Assembly: GCF_900156465.1 (NCBI RefSeq)
Contig: NZ_LT707064.1
Span: 1,338,001 to 1,402,000 of the forward strand
Length of the DNA stretch: 64,000 bases
From: Pseudomonas sp. 7SR1
GTDB taxonomy: Bacteria; Pseudomonadota; Gammaproteobacteria; Pseudomonadales; Pseudomonadaceae
Direction of reading: 5' to 3'
The position numbers and the translations under genes are program-made. This document shows positions 46,687 to 55,984 of this stretch, in pieces (the stretch's first letter is position 1; each line of letters begins with the position of its first letter). The notes under the pieces are model-generated. The model had not been told where the DNA came from, searched no databases, and saw nothing but the letters and a program-made list of their open reading frames with translations.

Positions 46687-46790
46687 TTTTATATAACCAA
46701 TTTTCAGGTAGCGTCAGAAGCGAGCCTGCTCATCAGGAGCCAGGCGCTTTTCCCCTGCCGATCCGCCATCGCGAGCAGCCTGCTGTAGCC

Positions 46791-48698
46791 TCAAGCGATG
46801 GCTGGAGCGTGCGCCCAATCCAGTTGCTGCATGGGCACGGGCCGGCCGAACCAGTAGCCCTGGCCCAATCCGCAGCCCTGCTCCAGCAGGAAAGCCGCCT
46901 GCTCGCGCTGCTCGATGCCTTCGGCATGCACCTGCATGCCCATGCTTCGGGCCAGGGCGATGATCACCCGGACGATAGCCGCGTCATCCTCATCCCACGG
47001 CAACCCGGCGACGAAGCCCTGGTCGATCTTGAGTTTCTGCACCGGCAAGCGCTTGAGCCGCAACAACGACGAATAGCCGGTGCCGAAATCGTCGATCGCC
47101 AGCCGCACGCCCAACTCCCGCAAGCGATGCATCTGCTCCAGCGCCACCTCAGGGTCATCCATCACCGCGCTTTCAGTCACTTCCAGCTCCAGAAACGCCG
47201 GATCCAGACCCGTGTCATGCAGCACACTGGCGACCTGTTCATACAGTTCGCGATGGGCAAACAATCGACTGGATACGTTTACCGCGACGAACGACAGCAC
47301 CACGCCCTCCCGCTGCCACTGGCACATCTGCTGGCAGGCCTTGGCCATGACCCAGGCATCGATCTGGGCGATCAGGCCGGTGCGCTCGGCGATGGGAATG
47401 AACCCCGCCGGCGATATCAGCCCACGCACAGGATGCTCCCAGCGCACCAGCGCCTCGACACCGATCAGGCGACCGGAGGTCAAGTCATGCACCGGCTGGT
47501 AATGCACCCGCAATTCCTGCTGCTGGAGGGCGCGACGCAGTTCGGAAGCGATTTCCACACGTTGCTGGGCATGGGCGGTGAGTTCTTCGGTGTACAAGGC
47601 GTAGCCGTCGCGTCCGGCACTCTTGGCCTTGAACAGCGCCGAGTCGGCATTGCGCAGCAGTTGCCCGGCGTTCAGGGCATCGCCGGGAAACAGGCTGATG
47701 CCAATGCTGGCATTGATGAACAGGGCATGGCCGTCGAGCCGCAACGGCTCTCTCAAGCCATCGAGGATGCGCTGGGCAAGGACTGCCGCCTGGCCGGGCT
47801 GGGAACAGTTTTCCAGCAGCACGGCGAATTCGTCGCCGCCCAGGCGCGCCAGGGTGACGCCCGGCGCGAAAAGCCCGCGGAAGCGCTCGGCCACGCCTTT
47901 GAGCAACTCATCGCCGATGGTGTGCCCCAGGCTGTCGTTGATGTTCTTGAAATGATCCAGGTCCACCAGCAGCAGCGCACAACCACGCTTGTGCTGTTGC
48001 GCCGAGGCCAGGGCCTGTTCCGCACGGTCGGTGAACAGCACGCGGTTGGGCAGGCCGGTCAGCGGGTCGTAATGGGCCAGGTGGGCCAGCTCATGTTGAG
48101 AATCCTTGATCGCACTGATGTCGGAAAACACCGCGACGTATTGGCTGACTTGGCCGCTGTCGTCGGTGATGGCGCGGATCGTCTGCCATTGCGGGTAGAT
48201 CTCACCGCTTTTGCGCCGGTTCCAGATCTCGCCGCTCCACTCACCGTTGTTTGCCAGGGACGCAAACATGTCCTGGTAGAAGTCCAGGCCGTGACGGCCT
48301 GACTTGAACAGGCTCGGACGCTGGCCCAGCACCTCGCCCCGGTCATAACCGGTGATCGCCATGAAGGCTCGGTTCACGTGCACGATCAGGCCGTCGCGGT
48401 CTGTCACCAGCACCCCTTCGCGGGTGCAATCGAAGACAGCGGCAGCCTGGCGCAGGCGCTCGCGATCGGCGCGCGGCACACCCTCTCCCACCGCCCGGGA
48501 TCTGCGTACCCATACAAGGAACATCAGCCCGGCACTGATCAGGATCCAGGTATAGCCGTTGATCAGTTGCCAGCGAAGCCTGTCGGCGGATTGATCGAAG
48601 AAACTGCTCAATAAATAACCAACCAACTGCAGCCAGACGACTGACAGCACGAGATAGAGCAGTGTGCCCCGCAAGGCAATACGGTGATAAACAGTCAT
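46791..48698 (-). CDS. PAS-GGDEF-EAL c-di-GMP signalling protein
   Basis: A 635-aa membrane protein. Two N-terminal segments (about 9-30 and 45-65) flank a short periplasmic loop. A PAS domain (about 85-205) includes VFDCTREGVLVTDRDG and FSDISAIK. The GGDEF domain (about 215-370) has an intact LGGDEF. The EAL domain (about 385-625) has an intact GVEALVRW and DDFGTGYSS, so both activities are possible; proteins of this architecture usually act as phosphodiesterases. Position between oscA and desA matches PA0285 of P. aeruginosa, which I recall as PipA. The 5' end faces desA across a 145-bp divergent promoter. Confidence 0.9.
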   Translation of the reverse strand: MTVYHRIALRGTLLYLVLSVVWLQLVGYLLSSFFDQSADRLRWQLINGYTWILISAGLMFLVWVRRSRAVGEGVPRADRERLRQAAAVFDCTREGVLVTDRDGLIVHVNRAFMAITGYDRGEVLGQRPSLFKSGRHGLDFYQDMFASLANNGEWSGEIWNRRKSGEIYPQWQTIRAITDDSGQVSQYVAVFSDISAIKDSQHELAHLAHYDPLTGLPNRVLFTDRAEQALASAQQHKRGCALLLVDLDHFKNINDSLGHTIGDELLKGVAERFRGLFAPGVTLARLGGDEFAVLLENCSQPGQAAVLAQRILDGLREPLRLDGHALFINASIGISLFPGDALNAGQLLRNADSALFKAKSAGRDGYALYTEELTAHAQQRVEIASELRRALQQQELRVHYQPVHDLTSGRLIGVEALVRWEHPVRGLISPAGFIPIAERTGLIAQIDAWVMAKACQQMCQWQREGVVLSFVAVNVSSRLFAHRELYEQVASVLHDTGLDPAFLELEVTESAVMDDPEVALEQMHRLRELGVRLAIDDFGTGYSSLLRLKRLPVQKLKIDQGFVAGLPWDEDDAAIVRVIIALARSMGMQVHAEGIEQREQAAFLLEQGCGLGQGYWFGRPVPMQQLDWAHAPAIA

Positions 48699-48843
48699 CG
48701 GTCGTCCATGTCCCTACCAAGAGGCCGGGATTATAGAGGAAGAAACATTCTGCCACTCTTATCTGAAAGGCCGACTGGTTTTATCTGCAGGGCCGGAGAT
48801 AATGCAGCGGCTGTTTCTATCTTTATCGAGGGCCCTATAGCCT

Positions 48844-50028
48844 ATGTGGTACGAAGGTTTTCTTGGCTTGTCGCCCTGGTCACTGGTGGCGGTCACCCTG
48901 CTGATGACCCATGTCACGATCATCAGCGTCACGGTCTACCTGCACCGTTATTCGGCTCATCGCTCCCTGGAGCTCAATGCCGGTCTCAAACATTTCTTCC
49001 GTTTCTGGCTGTGGCTGACCACAGGGCAGAACACCCGCGAGTGGACCGCCATCCACCGCAAGCACCACGCCAAGTGCGAAACCGTCGACGATCCCCACAG
49101 CCCGGTCGTCAAGGGGCTCTCCACCGTGCTGCGCAAAGGCGCCGAGTTGTACCGCGCCGAGGCGGAAAACCCGGAGACCCTGCGCATCTACGGCAAGAAC
49201 TGCCCCGAGGACTGGATCGAGCGCAATCTCTACAGTCGCTTCCCGCTGCTGGGCGTGGCACTCATGGGCCTGATCGACCTGTTGCTGTTCGGCACCATCG
49301 GCATCACCATCTGGGCCATCCAGATGATGTGGATTCCGGTCTGGGCCGCCGGCGTGGTCAATGGCCTGGGCCATGCCGTGGGCTACCGCAATTTCGAGTG
49401 CCGCGACGCGGCCACCAACCTGGTACCGTGGGGCATCCTGATCGGCGGCGAAGAGTTGCACAACAACCACCACACCTACCCCAATTCCGCCAAGCTGTCG
49501 GTTCGCAAGTGGGAATTCGACCTGGGCTGGGCCTGGATTCGGGTATTCAGCTTCCTGGGCCTGGCCAAGGTCCAGCGGGTCGCGCCCATCGCCCACCGGA
49601 TCAAGGGCAAGGGACACCTGGACATGGACACCGCCATGGCGATCCTCAACAACCGTTTCCAGATCATGGCCCAGTACCGCCGGCTGGTCATCGCGCCGCT
49701 GGTCAAGCAGGAGCTGGAAAAGGTCGATCACTCGGTACGCCACCAGTTCCACCGGGCCAAACGCCTGCTGTCGCGGGAAACCAGCCTGCTGGATGACCGC
49801 CACCATGTGCGCATCCAGAACATGCTGGAGCACAGCCAGGCGCTGAAGACAATCTACGAGAAACGGCTGGCCTTGCAGCAGATCTGGGTCAAGACAAGCA
49901 GCAATGGCCACGACATGCTCGCGGCCATCAAGGAGTGGGTCCACGAAGCCGAAGCCAGCGGCATCCAGTCCCTGCGGGACTTTGCCGACCAGCTCAAGAC
50001 CTACTCGCTGCGTCCCGCCACGGCCTGA
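48844..50028 (+). CDS. desA: DesA, acyl-lipid delta-9-type fatty-acid desaturase
   Basis: A 394-aa membrane desaturase introducing cis double bonds into membrane acyl chains. The histidine boxes are HRYSAH near residue 39, HRKHH near 76 and HNNHH near 206; membrane segments are near 10-30 and 138-165. The C-terminal 120 residues form an extended helical tail. Position next to the GGDEF/EAL gene matches PA0286, the DesA of P. aeruginosa. It is separate from the unrelated desaturase at 34384. Confidence 0.92.
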   Translation: MWYEGFLGLSPWSLVAVTLLMTHVTIISVTVYLHRYSAHRSLELNAGLKHFFRFWLWLTTGQNTREWTAIHRKHHAKCETVDDPHSPVVKGLSTVLRKGAELYRAEAENPETLRIYGKNCPEDWIERNLYSRFPLLGVALMGLIDLLLFGTIGITIWAIQMMWIPVWAAGVVNGLGHAVGYRNFECRDAATNLVPWGILIGGEELHNNHHTYPNSAKLSVRKWEFDLGWAWIRVFSFLGLAKVQRVAPIAHRIKGKGHLDMDTAMAILNNRFQIMAQYRRLVIAPLVKQELEKVDHSVRHQFHRAKRLLSRETSLLDDRHHVRIQNMLEHSQALKTIYEKRLALQQIWVKTSSNGHDMLAAIKEWVHEAEASGIQSLRDFADQLKTYSLRPATA

Positions 50029-50035
50029 CACTCAT

Positions 50036-50066
50036 CTGTGGTGAGGGGATGAACCCCTCGCCACAG
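50036..50066. terminator. Hairpin after desA
   Basis: CTGTGGTGAGGGG (50036-50048) pairs with CCCCTCGCCACAG (50054-50066) over 13 bp with one G-T pair and a 5-nt loop, 7 bp after the desA stop. It resembles the second REP family in sequence and may end or protect the desA transcript. Confidence 0.6.
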
Positions 50067-50226
50067 GTTCAGCAGTCATGACTTGGTTGACTGCCCCCGC
50101 CCTTCGTCGCCTGAAAAGGAACTTCGCCCGCAATCCCCTATCTCAAGAGCACTTCGCCATCCAGGCGGGCTTTGGAGCAAGCGCGTGCGAACCTACAACA
50201 CTGCACGCTCTTTGAGATTTGTGCCG

Positions 50227-51216
50227 ATGGTCGACAAGAACCTGCAGGATTCATCCCAACCTCATTGGCCGGAAGCGGCCCAGATGCTCATGGCGCTCAT
50301 GCATGCCAAGGGCGAGGTGGCGCGCCTGAGCGAACGCGAACAACTGTTCAGCTCGTTGCTGGTCAGCGTCAATGCGGTGCTTTGGGCGTTCAACTGGGAA
50401 ACCCGGCAGCTACTGTACGTCAGCCCCGCCTACGAGCGGATCTTCGGTCGCCCCGCCGGCCTGGTACTGGCTGATTTCAATGAGTGGCGCGATGCAATCT
50501 ATCCCGACGACCTGGACTACGCCGAACGCAGCCTGGCCGAAGTCCTGGTGAAGGGGGCCGTGGAAGACCGCGAATACCGCATCATCGCCGCCGACGGCCA
50601 GATCCGCTGGCTGAGCGACAAATGCTTCATCAACCGCCAGGCCGACTCGGGACAACCGGTGATCGTGGTCGGCATCGCCGAAGACATCACCGAAAAGAAG
50701 CTGCTGGAAAGCGAGCTGCAACGGTTGGCCACCACCGATGTGCTGACCCAGAGCAGCAACCGTCGACACTTCTTCGAATGCGCCCACCGCGAATTCGAGC
50801 AGGCACGACTGCAGGGAACCCCCATGGCCTTCCTGTTGCTGGATATCGATGATTTCAAGGTGATCAACGACACGTACGGCCATCAGGAAGGGGATATCGT
50901 GTTGCAGAAAATCGCCGAATGCGGGCGGACCGTGCTCCGACGTGGCGACCTGTTCGGGCGCATTGGCGGCGAAGAATTCGCGGCGGTGTTTCCCGGCTGC
51001 CCTCCAGACATGGCGATGCAGGTGGCCGAGCGTCTGCAGAGGGAAATCCAGCGCCTGACCTTCCGCAATGGGGAGCAGGGCTTCGGGATTACCGTCAGCC
51101 AGGGCCTGACAGGCATCACCGACGAAGACCAGTCCCTCGACAACCTGTTCTCCCGCGCCGACGCCGCCATGTACGAGGCCAAGCGCCAGGGCAAGAATCG
51201 CATCATCGCCGCCTGA
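50227..51216 (+). CDS. PAS-GGDEF diguanylate cyclase
   Basis: A 329-aa cytoplasmic signalling enzyme making c-di-GMP. A PAS domain (about 35-155, with VSPAYERIFGRPAGL and IVVGIAEDITEKK) is followed by a GGDEF domain (about 165-325) with an active-site GGEEF and an inhibitory RxxD site five residues ahead (RRGDLFGRIGGEEF). There is no EAL domain. The start is uncertain: ATG at 50227, GTG at 50221, or the frame start at 50083; no strong ribosome-binding site decides it. The position after desA resembles PA0290 of P. aeruginosa. It may set local c-di-GMP that feeds LapD, though no direct link is visible. Confidence 0.85.
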   Translation: MVDKNLQDSSQPHWPEAAQMLMALMHAKGEVARLSEREQLFSSLLVSVNAVLWAFNWETRQLLYVSPAYERIFGRPAGLVLADFNEWRDAIYPDDLDYAERSLAEVLVKGAVEDREYRIIAADGQIRWLSDKCFINRQADSGQPVIVVGIAEDITEKKLLESELQRLATTDVLTQSSNRRHFFECAHREFEQARLQGTPMAFLLLDIDDFKVINDTYGHQEGDIVLQKIAECGRTVLRRGDLFGRIGGEEFAAVFPGCPPDMAMQVAERLQREIQRLTFRNGEQGFGITVSQGLTGITDEDQSLDNLFSRADAAMYEAKRQGKNRIIAA

Positions 51217-51249
51217 GTAACCTGCGTCCTGGAGAGTTGGCGGGTCAGC

Positions 51250-52467
51250 CTATTTTCGGCGCAAGCGCATCAACTCAGGCAACCCGATCTTCAGCAAACG
51301 CGCCGTACGGCCTCGAGCCAGTTCTTCGAGCCCCTCGTGCTCGGTCAGGCGGGCCATCTGCGCCGCCATGTTCATCACCAGCGCTTCACGCGAATACACC
51401 CCGCCCCCGAGACCATAGACCGCCGCGATCAGCTCCCGCAGTTCCAACGGCAGGCGCCAGCGGGTACGCAATGCCGAGCCGAAGCCGGCGCCATGCCGTT
51501 CCAGGGCGTTTCCCACTTCTTCCGGCTCATCCAGTTCGCCACCGGCCTGCTTCCACTCCTCCAGGCAACGCAGCACCGCCAGCTCGCCCAGGCGATGCAG
51601 CAGCCCGGCGCAATAACAGCGCTCCGGCTCCAGGTCCAGCAACCGGGCGATTGTCCGGGCATACTCGGCGGTGTGCAGCGACAACGCCCAATAACGTTCG
51701 GCGTACTCTGCCAGGCATGGGACGCTGAGTCGGGCACAGCGCTTGAGCGTCAGGCCGAGGATCAGGTTCATGCTCTGGCCGGTGCCGAGCTGGTGCAATG
51801 CCTGGGCGACAGTCTGCACCGGTCCGCCGCCCTGATGCTGGGCGGCGCTGTTGGCCGCCGCGATCAGCACGGCGGTGATCTGCGGATCGGTGCGCAGCTC
51901 CTCCTCCAGCAGCTTGAGGTCCAGTCCGCCGGGGTTGAGGCTGCGCTTGATCGCCACTTGCACATCGGCCAGCAGCGGCGCGCCTTCGGACAGATCGCGC
52001 CGACGTTCGAGAAACGCACCCAGGGTCTGCGCCGTGCCGGGAGCCGGCGCATCGCCAGGGGCTTCTTGCGCACCGCTTACCAACAAGCCTTGCAGACGCT
52101 GGGTCAGGTTTTCCCGGTTCAGAGGTTTGGTCAGATACGCCGTCGGCGCCAGCGGCAACACCTCACGCACGCTGGCGGTGTCGTTGCGCCGGCTCACCAG
52201 GATGAACGGCAATACCGGCGTGCGTTGCTGGTTGCGCAGCCCGCGCAGGATACTCAGGCCATCCACGCCCGGCAGTTCCCAGTCGGCGATCACCAGGTCG
52301 TATGGACTGTGCGCCAGTAGCTCAAGGGCCTTGCGCCCTTCGTCACAGGTGTCCACCTGCGCATCGCAGCGCACGTGCGAGAGCACCTCCTCCAGCAGCT
52401 CCCGGGACGCCGGGTCGGCCTCGGCGATCAGAACACGGGGTACAGCAGGTAAATCCACAGCAGTCAT
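51250..52467 (-). CDS. Response regulator with HDOD domain
   Basis: A 405-aa protein with an N-terminal receiver domain (about 10-130) and a C-terminal HDOD domain (about 170-400, unpaired HD-like, with LHRLGELAVLRCLEE). The phosphoacceptor aspartate is in YDLVIADWELPGVDG; the conserved lysine is in YLTKPL. It lies beside gabT, as PA0267 lies beside gabT (PA0266) in P. aeruginosa. HDOD proteins act in signal transduction, but this one's target is unknown. The ATG at 52467 (MTAVDLPAVPRVLIAEAD) follows GGGAG and is preferred. Confidence 0.85.
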   Translation of the reverse strand: MTAVDLPAVPRVLIAEADPASRELLEEVLSHVRCDAQVDTCDEGRKALELLAHSPYDLVIADWELPGVDGLSILRGLRNQQRTPVLPFILVSRRNDTASVREVLPLAPTAYLTKPLNRENLTQRLQGLLVSGAQEAPGDAPAPGTAQTLGAFLERRRDLSEGAPLLADVQVAIKRSLNPGGLDLKLLEEELRTDPQITAVLIAAANSAAQHQGGGPVQTVAQALHQLGTGQSMNLILGLTLKRCARLSVPCLAEYAERYWALSLHTAEYARTIARLLDLEPERCYCAGLLHRLGELAVLRCLEEWKQAGGELDEPEEVGNALERHGAGFGSALRTRWRLPLELRELIAAVYGLGGGVYSREALVMNMAAQMARLTEHEGLEELARGRTARLLKIGLPELMRLRRK

Positions 52468-52555
52468 GCAGCATCGCTCCCTTGCCATACATGCACCTTA
52501 GACAATGGCAGCCATTCCAGACAGCTCAAAATCCCGGCATCGGCACCCAGGCATG

Positions 52556-52583
52556 AAAAAACCCGCTTCGCAGCGGGTTTTTT
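52556..52583. terminator. Bidirectional intrinsic terminator between gabT and the HDOD gene
   Basis: AAAAAA-CCCGC-TTCGCA-GCGGG-TTTTTT: a short GC stem with an A-run on one side and a T-run on the other, acting on either strand. On the minus strand it ends the gabT transcript, 26 bp past the stop; the HDOD gene starts beyond it. Confidence 0.85.
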
Positions 52584-52608
52584 GTGGATCAACGCACAGC
52601 CCGGGGCA

Positions 52609-53886
52609 TCAGAGTTCGGAGAAGCACTCTTCGATGATGGCCAGGCCCTTGTCCAGTTGCTCATCCGGCGACGTCAGTGGCACCAGCACGCGCAGGACGT
52701 TGCCGTAGGTACCGCAGGACAGCAGGATCAGCCCCTTGTCGCGAGCCTTGGCCACCACCTGCGCCACAGCCGCAGCGTTCGGCTTGTGGGAGTCGCCATC
52801 CTCGAACAGCTCCACGGCGATCATCGCACCCAGGGCACGGACTTCGCCGATCACCGGGTACTTCTTCTGGATGGCCTTCAGACCACTGACCAGACGTTCG
52901 CCCACGGCCTTGCAACGATCGAGCAAGTGTTCTTCTTCGAAGACTTCCATTACCGCCAGCGCGGCGGCGCAGGCAATCGGGCTACCGGCGTAGGTACCGC
53001 CCAGGCCACCCGGTGCGATGGCATCCATGTATTCGGCCTTGCCGCACACACCGGCCAGCGGGAAGCCGCCGGCGATGGATTTGGCGAACGTGGTCAGGTC
53101 GGCGGCAACGCCCATCTGTTCCATGGCGAAGAAGGTACCGGTACGGCCGGCGCCAGTCTGGACTTCGTCCGCGATCAACAGGATGCCATGCTGGTCGCAC
53201 AAGGCGCGCAGACGCTTCATGAATTCCTTGGGCGCCACATAGAAGCCACCCTCGCCCTGTACCGGCTCGATGATGATCGCGGCGATGTCACGTGGCTCGG
53301 CGTCGTTCTTGAAGATGCGCTCGATGCTGGCGATGGAATCGTCGATGCTCACGCCGTGCAGCTCGTTCGGGTACAGCGCGCGGAAGATGCCGCCTGGCAT
53401 CAGGCCCATGCCGGCCGAGTACGGTACGACCTTGCCGGTCAGGCCCAGGGTCATCATGGTGCGACCGTGGTAAGCACCGGTGAAGGCGATCACACCGGCA
53501 CGGCCGGTGGCGGCACGGGCGATCTTCACGGCGTTTTCCACGGCTTCCGAACCGGTGGTCACCAGCAGGGTTTTCTTGGCGAAATCACCGGGCACCTTGG
53601 CGTTGATTTTTTCGCACAGTTCCACGTACGGCTCGTAGGCCAGGACCTGGAAGCAGGTGTGGGTCAGCTTGTTCAGCTGTTCGGTCACCGCGGCGATGAT
53701 CTTCGGATGCACGTGGCCGGTGTTCAGCACGGCGATGCCACCGGCGAAGTCGATGAATTCACGGCCTTCGACGTCGGTTACCGTAGCGTTCTTCGCGGAT
53801 TCGGCGAAGATCGGGTGGATCTGGCCGACACCACGGGGAACAGCAGCGGTGCGGCGGGCCATCAAGTCAGCGTTAGTCTTGCTCAT
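52609..53886 (-). CDS. gabT: GabT, 4-aminobutyrate aminotransferase
   Basis: A 425-aa pyridoxal-phosphate enzyme transferring the GABA amino group to 2-oxoglutarate, giving succinate semialdehyde. Motifs include the PLP-binding GAYHGRTMMTLG, the Asp in LIADEVQTGAGRTG and the Schiff-base lysine in TTFAKSIAGGFPL. The start MSKTNADLMARR at 53886 is the usual N-terminus; the longer frame is rejected. It follows gabD by 170 bp on the same strand, and the two enzymes complete GABA conversion to succinate. Confidence 0.95.
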   Translation of the reverse strand: MSKTNADLMARRTAAVPRGVGQIHPIFAESAKNATVTDVEGREFIDFAGGIAVLNTGHVHPKIIAAVTEQLNKLTHTCFQVLAYEPYVELCEKINAKVPGDFAKKTLLVTTGSEAVENAVKIARAATGRAGVIAFTGAYHGRTMMTLGLTGKVVPYSAGMGLMPGGIFRALYPNELHGVSIDDSIASIERIFKNDAEPRDIAAIIIEPVQGEGGFYVAPKEFMKRLRALCDQHGILLIADEVQTGAGRTGTFFAMEQMGVAADLTTFAKSIAGGFPLAGVCGKAEYMDAIAPGGLGGTYAGSPIACAAALAVMEVFEEEHLLDRCKAVGERLVSGLKAIQKKYPVIGEVRALGAMIAVELFEDGDSHKPNAAAVAQVVAKARDKGLILLSCGTYGNVLRVLVPLTSPDEQLDKGLAIIEECFSEL

Positions 53887-54055
53887 TACAGTCCTCATTC
53901 GCAGCTCAGGGCGGCGCGGGTAAAGGAATACGCGGCGGGGAGGCCACGGCGACAGCATGCGATGATCGACTGTCGCGGGGTTCCGGCCGCAAGAAACAGA
54001 ACGGGTGAAGCACGCAAAGGGACAGCGCTCTCGTGCCCTTTGCGCTTGAAGCGGA

Positions 54056-55498
54056 TCAGATACCCAGGCAGAGGTACTTGATTTCCAGGTAGTCCTCGAT
54101 GCCGTACTTGGAACCCTCACGGCCCAGGCCCGAAGCCTTGATGCCGCCGAACGGCGCGACTTCGTTGGAAATCAACCCGGTGTTGACGCCGACCATACCG
54201 TATTCCAGGGCCTCGGCCACGCGGAACACACGGCCCAGGTCGCGGGCATAGAAGTAGGAAGCCAGGCCGAACTCGGTGTCGTTGGACATCGCGATCACTT
54301 CGGCTTCGTCCTTGAAGCGGAACAGCGGCGCCAGCGGGCCGAAGGTTTCTTCCTTGGCCACGGCAGCGTCTTTCGGCACATTGGTCAGGATGGTCGGCTC
54401 GAAGAAGTTGCCTTGCATCGGCTTGCCACCGGCCAATACGGTCGCGCCTTTGCCGACGGCATCGGCAATGTGTTCCTGCACCTTGGCAACGGCTTTTTCA
54501 TCGATCAGCGGACCGGTGGTGGTGCCATCGTCCAGGCCGTTGCCGATCTTGAGCTTGGCCACTGCCGCCTTGAGTTTTTCCGCGAAGGCGTCGTACACCG
54601 AATCCTGGATGTAGAGACGGTTGGCGCAGACGCAGGTCTGGCCGTTGTTGCGGTACTTGGAGATGATCGCGCCTTCGACGGCCTTATCCAGGTCTGCGTC
54701 GTCGAACACGATGAACGGCGCGTTGCCGCCCAGCTCCAGGGAAACTTTCTTGATGTCCTTGGCGCATTCGGCCATCAGTTGGCGACCGATCTCGGTGGAG
54801 CCGGTGAACGATAGCTTGCGCACGATGGGGTTGCTGGTCAGCTCGCCACCGATGTCGCCGGCGCTGCCGGTGACCACGCTCAGTACACCCTGTGGAATGC
54901 CGGCACGGTGCGCCAGCTCCACCAGGGCCAGGGCCGAGAACGGCGTCTGGGACGCCGGCTTGATGACCATGGTGCAACCCGCGGCCAGGGCAGGGCCGGC
55001 CTTGCGAGTGATCATCGCAGCCGGGAAGTTCCAAGGGGTGATGGCGGCGGTCACGCCGATCGGCTGCTTGATCACGATCAGGCGCTTGTCGGGCTGGTGC
55101 CCGGGAATCACGTCGCCGTAGATGCGCTTGGCTTCTTCGGCGAACCATTCGATGAAGGAAGCGGCATAGACGATTTCGCCCTTGGCTTCGGCCAACGGCT
55201 TGCCCTGCTCCAGGGTCATCAGACGACCGAGGTCGTCCTGATTTTCGATCAGCAGTTCATACCAGCGGCGCAGCTTGTTGGCGCGTTCCTTGGCGGTCAG
55301 GGCACGCCAGGCCGGCAGCGCCTTGTCGGCGGCTTCGATCGCGCGACGGGTTTCGGCAGCGCCCATCTTCGGCACCGTGCCCAGCACTTCGCCCGTAGCC
55401 GGGTTGGTGACTTTGATTGTCTGACCATTGTCCGCATCGACCCAAGCGCCATCGATAAAGGCTTGCTGGCGGAACAACTGGGTGTCTTTAAGCTGCAT
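54056..55498 (-). CDS. gabD: GabD, succinate-semialdehyde dehydrogenase (NADP+)
   Basis: A 480-aa aldehyde dehydrogenase oxidising succinate semialdehyde to succinate. Catalytic Glu is in LELGGNAPFIV and catalytic Cys in NNGQTCVCANRLY; the nucleotide-binding loop is FTGSTEIGRQL. The ATG at 55498 (MQLKDTQLFRQQAFIDGAW) is the family start and follows AAGGAA. It is followed by gabT. Confidence 0.96.
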   Translation of the reverse strand: MQLKDTQLFRQQAFIDGAWVDADNGQTIKVTNPATGEVLGTVPKMGAAETRRAIEAADKALPAWRALTAKERANKLRRWYELLIENQDDLGRLMTLEQGKPLAEAKGEIVYAASFIEWFAEEAKRIYGDVIPGHQPDKRLIVIKQPIGVTAAITPWNFPAAMITRKAGPALAAGCTMVIKPASQTPFSALALVELAHRAGIPQGVLSVVTGSAGDIGGELTSNPIVRKLSFTGSTEIGRQLMAECAKDIKKVSLELGGNAPFIVFDDADLDKAVEGAIISKYRNNGQTCVCANRLYIQDSVYDAFAEKLKAAVAKLKIGNGLDDGTTTGPLIDEKAVAKVQEHIADAVGKGATVLAGGKPMQGNFFEPTILTNVPKDAAVAKEETFGPLAPLFRFKDEAEVIAMSNDTEFGLASYFYARDLGRVFRVAEALEYGMVGVNTGLISNEVAPFGGIKASGLGREGSKYGIEDYLEIKYLCLGI

Positions 55499-55585
55499 GT
55501 CGGCTTTCCTTAACAGCACCGCGCGCACGCGGAGCGAATTAGAGTTGTAGAAAGGCGCCTTATGGGCTGCCGTCAGGGAAATCAT

Positions 55586-55848
55586 TCACCGGGCTGAAGC
55601 ACAGAAATAACGCACAACAAGCATAGACGTGCGGTTCAGCACCCAGACAAGAGCGTTTGAAATCTCAAACGAATCCTAGGGCCGATAGGGGTGAAGGACA
55701 ATAGGCTGTTCGAAAAAAAGAACGAAAAAGCCGAATTTGCCTGTTTTTTCTGATCAGCGTAGCCGATGCCCGCCCAAGGGCAGGAAAACACCGGCGAATC
55801 AGCAGCATGGACGCCCGGCATGCTTATGAGTATCATGGCGCCCGCGTT
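55586..55848. other. Intergenic region between gabD and tRNA-Arg
   Basis: No gene is supported here. The palindrome CGTTTGA-AATC-TCAAACG (55654-55671) lies 156-173 bp upstream of gabD and is a candidate operator for the gab genes. A poly-A/T-rich stretch (about 55700-55755) follows. The frames that cross this region into the tRNA are non-coding shadows. Confidence 0.45.
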
Positions 55849-55925
55849 GCACCAGTAGCTCAGCTGGATAGAGTACTGCCCTCCGAAGGCAGGGGTCGTG
55901 GGTTCGAATCCCGCCTGGTGCGCCA
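55849..55925 (+). tRNA. tRNA-Arg (anticodon CCG)
   Basis: A 77-nt tRNA reading codon CGG. The acceptor stem GCACCAG (55849-55855) pairs with CTGGTGC (55915-55921), with discriminator G and an encoded CCA (55923-55925). The D-arm is AGCTCAGCTGGATAGAGT, the anticodon arm CTGCC-CTCCGAA-GGCAG, and the T-arm GTGGGTTCGAATCCCGC. It has its own terminator. I see no integrase or att-like duplication beside it. Confidence 0.98.
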
Positions 55926-55934
55926 TATACAGCA

Positions 55935-55966
55935 AAGCCCCATGTCGCCAGACCTGGGGCTTTTTT
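55935..55966 (+). terminator. Intrinsic terminator after tRNA-Arg
   Basis: AAGCCCCA (55935-55942) pairs with TGGGGCTT (55955-55962) around a 12-nt loop, then TTTTTT. It lies 10 bp after the tRNA and also faces the end of the minus-strand hypothetical gene at 55985. Confidence 0.85.
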
Positions 55967-55984
55967 GTGGGCGTCGAAAAAGCC

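Noticed and set aside
46809..48302. Plus-strand frame opposite the GGDEF/EAL gene
   Set aside because: Intact GGDEF and EAL motifs are on the minus strand; the other frame is a shadow.
55849..55925. tRNA-Arg as an integration site of a genomic island
   Set aside because: No integrase gene, no duplicated tRNA end and no shift in gene content on either side within the window.
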